From Blepharisma stoltei (Eukaryota; Ciliophora; Heterotrichea; Heterotrichida; Blepharismidae): a DNA stretch of 64,000 nucleotides. Location of the stretch: positions 186,001-250,000 of the forward strand of contig CAJZBQ010000023.1 of assembly GCA_914767885.1 (NCBI GenBank), in the 5' to 3' direction. Positions 57,076-64,000 of the stretch are shown here, piece after piece (the first letter of the stretch is position 1; every line of letters starts with the position of its first letter). Under the pieces are notes generated by a model, which saw nothing but the letters and a program-made list of their open reading frames with translations, made no database searches and was not told where the DNA came from. The position numbers and the translations under genes are program-made.

Positions 57076-59119
57076 ATGAAAATATTCATTAAATACAAAG
57101 GAAAGTCTATTATTGAATTAAAATTCGAAGAAAATACCCCATATAGAGAAATCAAAACAATGATAGAAAACAAGCTTTTAGTTCCTGCATCTGAGCAAAC
57201 TCTTACATATCTTTTGTCAGAAATTGAATCAAAAATAGCTGATGACCAATTATTTAGCTCTGATTTTAAACATTATTGCTTTATTCTAAAAAGAAATGCT
57301 GATAGTCCAATAGCTGAAGATTTTTACCCTGAAATTTCTGGTTCTTATGAATTTTTCGAAGCTTGTAAAGAAGGCGACATAAATAAAGTTACAAATCTAT
57401 TGGCTAATTCTCCAGAGTTGATAGCAGAATATAGTGCAGATGGACTTACAGGGCTTCATTATGCAGCGTGCAGCGGGAATATACAATTATTTACTTTGTT
57501 GTGCCAATTTGGTGCTGATATCAACCAAATCTCAAAAGATGGGAAATGAAGCCCTTTGCATATGAGCTGTATTCAAGGACACTTAGGGATTACTGATTAT
57601 TTATTAAGGCAAAAAAATATTCAAATTGATTTAGAAACTCCTATAAACGCTACCCCTTTGCATTGTGCCTGCTTAAGAGGAAGCTATGAAATAGTTGAAT
57701 TATTGCTTCAATCTAAAGCGAATTATTCAATAGAAAATCAGTTTGGAAAAACTCCTATTGAGATGGCTGCAAATAAAGAAATTAGAGAATTGATTTCAAA
57801 ATACATGGGAACTGCTTTTGAATTGCCTGGAATTTTTGAAGGAAAATTATGAATGTCTAAATTTATTGGAAAAAAACGAGTATGAGCAGTGCTTAAGCCA
57901 GAAGAGGGAGAATTTTTGCTGTATAAAGATAATTGGGACCGCAACGAATTATTAGAAAGTTATAATTTAGATGATTTTCAGGAAATAAAAAGATGCAAGC
58001 CGAAATTTTTGTCTCATGATTTTATACTTTTAACTAATAATTTTAATAAATTTTTTTTTTTATTTTGTTATAAATTGTATTCAGCCAATATAGGATAGTT
58101 TTAGAATGACGCTCAAAAATGGTACCAAAGAGAATTTTTATCTAAAAACTGAAGAATCAGCAAATGAATGAGTCAAAAGTATGTTTGCAGCTCTTCTCTA
58201 TAGGCAGAATAAATCGCGAGCTCTAAAAACAAAACATTTTATCAGTTTAGAAGAATTCCCAGTCACCTCAGAAGTAAATTATTTTTCATTCGAAATAGAA
58301 GAAACCATAGGAAAAAGCGAGTTTTCTACTGTATATTTAGTAAAGAAAAAAGACACAGGGGTTTTATATGCATTGAAATCTATATTAAAAGATGCATTAA
58401 GCAAACAAAATTATACAAAATACGCTGTGAGTGAAGCAAATATATTGAAAAGCATCTCATTTCCTTATATAATAAAATTAGAATACTCATTTCAGTCAGA
58501 ACGGTCTCTTTTTTTGGTTATGGAATATTGCTCAAATGGCTCTTTAAGCAATTTATTGAAAAAAATTCATTATATCTCTGAAAGAATAGCTAAAATTTGG
58601 GCTGCTGAATTAGTGGTAGCTATAAAACATTTAAATAGAAATAACGTTGTATTTAGAGACTTGAAGCCAGAAAATATATTGTTTGATAGTAATTGGCGGA
58701 TAAAAGTGTCAGATTTCGGCCTGGCTAAAGGAAATGTGCAAAATGAGGATACAACAAGCTCATTTTGTGGATCGCCTGCTTATTTTTCCCCTGAAATGCT
58801 TAATAAAGAAGGTGTTGGAAAAAGCGTGGATATCTATGGAATTGGGTGTATTTTATACGAAATGTTAGTTGGGTATCCACCTTTTTACTCAGAGCTTATA
58901 GAAAATACATTGAAGAAAATAGATTATGGCAAACTTAAATTTCCAAAGTATGTAAGCAAACCAGGCAAAAATTTAATAAAAAAATTGCTAAATAGAAATC
59001 CTAATTTAAGGCCTACATATGAAGAAATTGAGTGCCACAATTTCTTTGAAGGTATAAACTGGGATCTTATTGAGCTCGGAACCTCAGCTATAGATTTTCA
59101 GGGGCTTAATTATACTTAA
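57076..59119 (+). CDS. Ubiquitin-like / ankyrin / PH / AGC kinase fusion protein
   Basis: Start ATG 57076. Residues 1-80: ubiquitin-like fold (MKIFIKYKGKSIIELKFEE). About 95-260: ankyrin repeats (GLTGLHYAACSGNIQLF, GKWSPLHMSCIQGHLGI, INATPLHCACLRGSYEI, GKTPIEMAA). About 265-360: PH domain (GKKRVWAVLKPEEGEFLLY, TEESANEWVKSMFAAL). Then a kinase: [59 protein letters not shown]. Four TGA Trp codons. IES 58046-58103 lies in the PH domain. APE is SPE and the HRD His is Phe, so activity is likely but atypical. The stop TAA 59117-59119 touches a MITE. Confidence 0.9.
58046..58103 (+). other. IES (58 bp, TTTTA repeat)
   Basis: Removal gives LLTNNFRMTLKNGTKENF, completing the PH domain. Confidence 0.8.
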
Positions 59120-59491
59120 TCCCTCCTTAAATTGGAACAAAAAAATATATATAATTTTTTCCATTTTCTGGGTATTTTAATCTCCCTTTAAATCGAAACG
59201 CAATTTTTCAATAGAAAAAATTTTATATACGAAAATATTAATTTTCGTAAATTATTTTTGACCTAATTGAATAGAAAAAGTTCAAGTAGAATATCATTTA
59301 AATTGTGTTGATTAATTTTTTGAATTAATTATTTATAAAAATAAATTAAAACTCAAAGAATATTGGATTTAATTTATTATTTTTTAATTTGTAAAAAATC
59401 TTTTGTAAAGAAATTTAATATGATTTTTTTTAAAATTAAAAAATAAACCCTTTAACAGGAAAAGGAATTTGTTCTAGTTTAAAGGGGAGAG
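59120..59491. mobile_element. MITE, AATTGAAAC-arm family, at the kinase stop codon
   Basis: Left TCCCTCCTTAAATTGGAAC, right GTTCTAGTTTAAAGGGGAGAG; TTAAT occurs on both sides. The left duplication contains the stop codon of the upstream gene, so the stop survives excision. Confidence 0.75.
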
Positions 59492-59624
59492 TTAATTTAC
59501 ACAAATTCTATAATAAAAACTATTCCATATCTAATGATCATACCTTTATGAATTGGGCTAAACTATTTCTTATAATAGATATAAAAATTAAATAATTAAT
59601 CAATGATTTTTAATAAGCATATAA

Positions 59625-61103
59625 ATGATTGAAATTGCGTCATTATTACAAAGAAATCTTCAGCTTCCCACAGACTCTGAGGAAATATTTCTTTATCAGA
59701 TTTTTGATGGACTACATAAAGTTGATATAACAGCTCTAACTTCAGCTTTTTTTCAAATATAGCATAGTCTAGCTTTTCATCTGTCTTTGGCTATAAAAAC
59801 TCTGGAATTCCTTCCAGCTAACTATCAAAACTTGTAAGAGCTTAAATAAATTTCCAGATCTCTTTGGACCGCCAATTTTAAGCCAGCCAAAATAAGAATT
59901 TCTAAGGCTTTGCAGCTCAATAGTAGAATAAAAGCTTTCCCTAGCTATATACATCCAGGAAAAATCTCCGCAATATGTTACGAGTTTATGCAAACTTAGA
60001 AATGGCAATTTATTTTGTGCTGGAGTTTATTGTAAAGAGCTTAATATAGCAGGAATTGCTTTTACTCTTGATGTAAATACTCTTCAAGTTACACCTCTGC
60101 CTTATGGTCCTAAAATATATGATCAGGGTCTTATAAATCATAATGAATTTGTGTATGCTTTCGGCGGAAAAGAGCAAAAAGGAGATAACTTTTTCATAAG
60201 CGGCTTGGCCTATAGATTTAATTTATACATTTTTAAGTAAATAATTTTCATACTATTTTATCCTCAAAAAAATGGCTTCTAAATTTTTTGTTTACTAATG
60301 TGTTTTGAGGACTTTCTAATCAGCTAGGCTAATTTTATTAAAATGGATATCTTCTTCTAGATGGGAAAGAATCGCAAAAATGCCTCAGCCAAATTATCAA
60401 ATTTCCTGCATTGAATATGAGAGATTTATAGTAGTAGCTGGCTATGAAGAAAAAATATAAGCCAAGATGGAATTAGCTCGATTGACCCTGAGATACTTTT
60501 ATTTAGATTAATTTTTCTACCCAGTGAGGTTTTTTGCTCAGCTGACAAAGAGCTCATCCTCAGCCAAGCTCTACCATCGGTAAAAAGGACTTTGGGCTCC
60601 TGGATAGCGAAATTGCATTGAAGACGAATGCTTTGCTCAAAACAACGGATGTAAGGTTAAGATAAATCGCCCTGTCATCGCTAGCGGTGCCTTAAGGCCT
60701 AGCACAATGAGCTTTTGCTCCTCCATAAAATGGTCTTAAGATCCCTAAATGCAAAGGTCAAGGTTAAGATTAAGTTTAAGCTGGTTATGAAGATGAAACC
60801 ATATATCTTTATGATTATATCACAAACAGTTATGCGCCCTTATTCTTATTTACCAAACGCATACCTAAAACTTTATTTAAATATAATTCAGAGTTGTTTT
60901 TATTAGAAGGTGCAAAACTATGAAAGTCTGCTAATTTTGCTAGTTGGGAATTAGTGATGGAATATTCATATATTAATAAATATACTGTGACAACTAATGT
61001 GCTGATAAAAGAGAAAATTGCTTATTTTGCGATAAATTTTAAAAGTATTGCAATGCTGAATTTTGAAACTTTTGAATTAAATAAAACAATACTGGTAGGT
61101 TAG
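59625..61103 (+). CDS. Kelch-repeat protein, interrupted and partly degenerate
   Basis: ATG 59625 (MIEIASLLQRNLQLPTD) starts the frame, which breaks at TAG 59760-59762. Kelch-type strands resume at 59940-60230 (SLCKLRNGNLFCAGVYC, GLINHNEFVYAFGGKEQ), 60355-60460 (WERIAKMPQPNYQISCIEYERFIVVAGYE) and, after SINE M, 60784-61103 (DETIYLYDYITNSYAPL), ending at TAG. The parts between 59760 and 59940 and between 60240 and 60350 could not be joined confidently; IESs or real lesions are both possible. Kelch propellers bind partner proteins. Confidence 0.6.
60451..60778 (+). mobile_element. SINE-like element M (328 bp) inside the kelch gene
   Basis: Target duplication AGCTGGCTATGAAGA (60436-60450) / AGCTGGTTATGAAGA (60779-60793), one mismatch. 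It ends in a GGTTAAGATTAAGTTTA tail. Removal gives VVAGYEDETIYLYDY. Confidence 0.88.
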
Positions 61104-61259
61104 AAAAATATATCATATTAAAATTTTAATTCCAAAGGAGCTAAAATACAATTTTTATTATTTTTTTTTAAAATCAAATTTTTTTAACTAGTAAATATGC
61201 TGCTAAAAAGTCTAATAAATTATATTTAATTAATTTTTACAATTAAGTTGAAATTAACA

Positions 61260-62529
61260 TTAAATGCACTTTCCTTTCCTAGTTTGTACGATAGGGTCAT
61301 CCTTACACTCTTTTGACACTATGCTCTTCCTCTTCTGCTTTTTTACATTTTCTCTCAACTCATCTCTCAGCTTCGCTATTTCTTTCATTTGCTCTTTTAT
61401 TTGCAGTTTAATTTCCACCGCATTTTTGCATGTTTCTTTTTTCACCCCAAAAATTTCAACATTTTTTTCTAAAATTGCAATAATTTTATCATTTAAATTT
61501 TCCTCGTTTCTAAGCTCTACGGTTCTCTTATAAAGAATTTTTTTCTCTTTTTTGGCTTTTTCAGTGTTTTCCCTTAGCCCATTTATCATATTTGCTAGTT
61601 CTTCTTCAGTCAGCCCTTCTAGGTTATTGTGGATATCATTATTCTGCTTAAATTCTTCTACCCTTTTTACTTCTCCCCTAACTTTTTCGTTTTCTTCTTT
61701 TTGCTCTTCTATCATTCCACAGAGCTCATCAGCCGTTTCCAAGCATTTCATACTTTTCATCTGTACATCGTCAGCTTCTTCTCTCAATTTATTCATCATA
61801 ATGTCCTTTTCATTCGAACTTTCCAGCATTTCTTCAATTTTTTCATTTAATTCTGTATATTGTAAATGGATAAAGCAGATTCGGTGCATTTTTTCCTTAA
61901 AAAAAGACTATCATTTTTTTAATTAGTTTTTATAAAATTTTTAAAAAAATTCATTTATATAGTAAAAAAACAAGCTTAATTTCTCTTTAGGTAAGCTGAT
62001 GAGTGCCCTGTAAATCCAAGTTTATGTTAGCTTCTCTGAATTTTTCCAAAAAATTCACCATTTCTTGGTCTTTTCGATTTTTTTCTTCCAGCATTATTCT
62101 ATATTGTTCTTTTGTAGCTCGCTTTATCTCAATTTCTGTTTTAGTTTTCGATACTTCTTCATTGTATTTTTCCCTCAGATCTTTTACTTCTTCTTTCAGC
62201 TCTACAAGTAAGCTGTCAAATTGGTCATTTACTTGAGCTTTTATATAGGTTTTGTTGCATTCGTCACATATCCCAGTCATTTCATTAGTCTCAGGGTGCG
62301 GGATTTGTTGGAGAAAGCAATTTTTGCAGTATCCTCGATGACAAAATGGACAAATATTTTTTGAATTGATGCCTAATATAAAAATTGAGCCACATTTGGC
62401 GCAAGATCGGTCCTTTTTATAGGTTTCTTGGCCTAATTCTGGGTCTAAAGTGGCGAAAACTGACATACTGACAGGCCGAGTTTCTTTTTGTGCAAAATCC
62501 TGGATTATTTCGCTTTGTCGTAAGTCCAT
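61260..62529 (-). CDS. FYVE-like zinc-finger coiled-coil protein
   Basis: Start ATG 62529 (MDLRQSEIIQDFAQKE), stop at 61260. A treble-clef type Cys cluster, CAKCGSIF, CPFCHRGYCKNC and CDECNKTY (CxxC four times), resembles FYVE/RING-variant fingers but lacks the basic RRHHCR patch. A coiled coil follows (VELKEEVKDLREKYNEEV, then ELNEKIEEMLESSNEKD) and a basic end. IES 61856-61991 joins GTHQL to TELNEKI in frame. Possibly a membrane-associated tether; the lipid-binding motif is not evident. Confidence 0.75.
61856..61991 (-). other. IES (136 bp, TA-bounded)
   Basis: Removal gives LQGTHQLTELNEKIEEML. Confidence 0.72.
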
Positions 62530-62657
62530 ATTATTATTTCTAATCTTATCTTTCCATTTAAAATCCTAATAAAGTGCTTTTGAATGTAATCAAAAATGAG
62601 TTTCTAGGTAATTAGAGCGTTTATTGCATAATGGAACTATAATAAATATAAAGGATA

Positions 62658-64000
62658 ATGGGACAAACTGGCTCACATCACCAAGTAAGACTGCAGAGAA
62701 ATACAAGGGAAACGAAAAAGCCAAGGATTCGCCGTGATACCAATGTAATGCTGAAGCCAAAGACGCTAAAAATTATACTATTTAGTAGGAATAATTGTTT
62801 TTGACTCACAATTCATGCCTGTTTAGCAATAAAAACAGGGGTTTTATTATATTTTTTCTATTAATTATATTAAAAAAGGGTAGAATTAGCTCTGATACTA
62901 TTTCTATAAGACTGCCTGATGACTCGGTTACATTTGGATGACTTTTATCTGAAGTGATTCGCTTAAATACTTACCCTGGAATTATTATTGGGTTTAGAAC
63001 TGCCACAAATTCTGACGTTTTGGACTATTTATTGACAAAATACGATAGATCTTTATCATGCTTAAAGGATGATGAAGAATTAATCGCGATTATTTTAGAA
63101 CCTGTGACTGCTGACATTTCATGCCAACATTTTACTCCTCTAAAAGTGATCGGCAAAGGCGGATTTTCTACTGTTTTTCAAGTTAGAAAAAAAGACACTG
63201 GACACTTATATGCGATAAAAACAATCAATAAAAAATTTCTTATAAATGAAGATAAGCCTTTTTATGGAAAATAAAGAAATTTTTATTTAAATAAAAAGTA
63301 ATTAAAAATTAGTATAAAATGATATATAAGTATATAGTTAAATGTGAATTTTATTAAAAATTAAGAAAATGGGCTTTATTTTTAGGCAAAAAATTGTATA
63401 AAATTTTTCAAATTTTAAATGAAAAAGATATCATGGTGAAAGCTCAGCATCCATTTATCGTCAAACTGTACTGGGCTTTTCAAACAAGAGAAAATTTGCA
63501 TTTAGTCATGGATTTATGCCCTGGTGGAGAATTATTTTTCCATTTGCATAACTTAGGTAGGTTTACTGAAGAACAAGCAAGATTTTATTTCGGAGAAATC
63601 CTGCTGGGGTTAGAGTATTTGCATGAAAACGGAATTTTGTATAGAGATTTAAAGCCTGAAAATATTTTGCTAGATCATGATGGACATATAAGGATTACTG
63701 ATTTTGGCTTGTCGAAACAAGGTATAGCCTATACCCCTATATAGATTTCTTTATCAAGCAAAAATGTAATAGACAGTTGAAGGGCCAAGAAAGACTCTGT
63801 AAACAACGGGCTTGATCTCTATATCAGGATGTATTTAAAAGTGGCACGTCAAAAAATGGTTAACAAGTGAAAAAATGTTTGATTTAGACTGGGATTGATT
63901 AATATTACCTACTTCTTTCTGTAGAAATTAGGCTCAAGCAAGTAATTAGGTTAAATTAATTGCACATAAACTATAAAAGGTAAAACATTATTATTATGAC
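62658..64000 (+). CDS. AGC-type protein kinase, 3' end outside window
   Basis: Start ATG 62658 (MGQTGSHHQVRLQRNTR, possible myristoylation). After IES 62788-62882 a beta-rich stretch follows (SSDTISIRLPDDSVTFGW, one W from TGA), possibly ubiquitin-like as in 57076-59119. Then the kinase: GKGGFSTVFQV, AIKTI, IES 63255-63400, [43 protein letters not shown]. The frame stops at about 63744 in another IES whose right end lies beyond the window. It resembles S6K/PKB-type AGC kinases. Confidence 0.85.
62788..62882 (+). other. IES (95 bp, TA-bounded)
   Basis: Removal gives KIILFSRISSDTISIRL. Confidence 0.6.
63255..63400 (+). other. IES (146 bp, ATAA on both sides)
   Basis: Removal gives FLINEDKIFQILNEKDIMVK, the kinase helix C region. 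Confidence 0.7.
63722..64000 (+). other. Start of a further IES, right end not in window
   Basis: The kinase frame is lost right after DFGLSKQG, where an activation segment should follow. A GC-richer patch (63780-63860) lies inside. Confidence 0.5.

Noticed and set aside
59753-60008. An inverted (scrambled) coding segment in the kelch gene, because the minus strand is open here
   Set aside because: The plus strand contains the kelch-like SLCKLRNGNLFCAG just downstream and in the right place; the minus frame has no kelch pattern.
61264-61926. Plus-strand Phe/Ser-rich open frames
   Set aside because: Antisense shadows of the minus-strand coiled-coil gene.

Overview
This window looks like germline (micronuclear) DNA of a heterotrich ciliate, most likely Blepharisma. 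Three things in the sequence point there. In-frame TGA reads as tryptophan in almost every conserved gene (for example the AGC kinase at 22436-23702 and the ankyrin repeats at 57541), while TAA and TAG act as stops. Two genes carry 15-nt introns (21835-21849, 24624-24638), the size known from heterotrichs. Nearly every gene is also cut by AT-rich segments bounded by TA, by MITEs with 3-bp target duplications, or by longer SINE-like elements with 10-16 bp duplications. Removing these at the repeats restores one continuous reading frame. That is the behaviour expected of internally eliminated sequences (IESs), which are known in Blepharisma germline DNA. The species is inferred; no rRNA gene is present to confirm it.

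Layout. 1-7.7 kb is a mobile-element-rich family of small multi-span membrane proteins: one copy is broken by a 5'-truncated LINE, one by a SINE plus a MITE, one by a SINE that itself carries a MITE, one has only an IES, and one is a fragment. 8.0-10.8 kb holds ribosomal protein eS8, a membrane protein and an MGCC-type protein. 11.5-17.1 kb is a large receptor-like gene with at least six IESs. 17.8-19.5 kb has two genes of unknown function. 20.2-23.7 kb has a double cyclic-nucleotide-binding protein and a PKA-like catalytic kinase. 24.5-30.9 kb has a coiled-coil protein, an LRR protein, a pseudokinase-LRR fusion and an EF-hand protein. 31.3-35.4 kb has a multi-EF-hand protein and a RIB43A-like axonemal protein. 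35.4-42.8 kb has an NRF6-type acyltransferase, a cytoskeletal-type protein, a ROMO1/MGR2-like protein and a probable mitochondrial protein. 43-44.3 kb is an inverted element built of 15-16 bp tandem repeats next to a small gene. 44.7-53.9 kb has a membrane protein, an LRR protein, a CDPK and a long coiled-coil protein. 53.9-64 kb has a Rab GTPase, a GTSF1-like CHHC zinc-finger protein, a ubiquitin-like/ankyrin/PH/kinase fusion, a kelch protein, a FYVE-like coiled-coil protein and the start of another AGC kinase.

Many of the genes suggest Ca2+, cAMP and kinase signalling and ciliary structure, typical of a large motile protist. The most interesting points are: (i) one MITE superfamily with fixed CTCCC/GGGAG ends but exchangeable inner arms; (ii) SINE-like insertions inside coding sequence whose exact removal at long target duplications restores the frame, although most of those duplications are not simple TA boundaries; (iii) a GTSF1-like gene, of the small-RNA/DNA-elimination type, whose own start codon is separated by a MITE. 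All joins were made by hand and need somatic (MAC) reads for confirmation.
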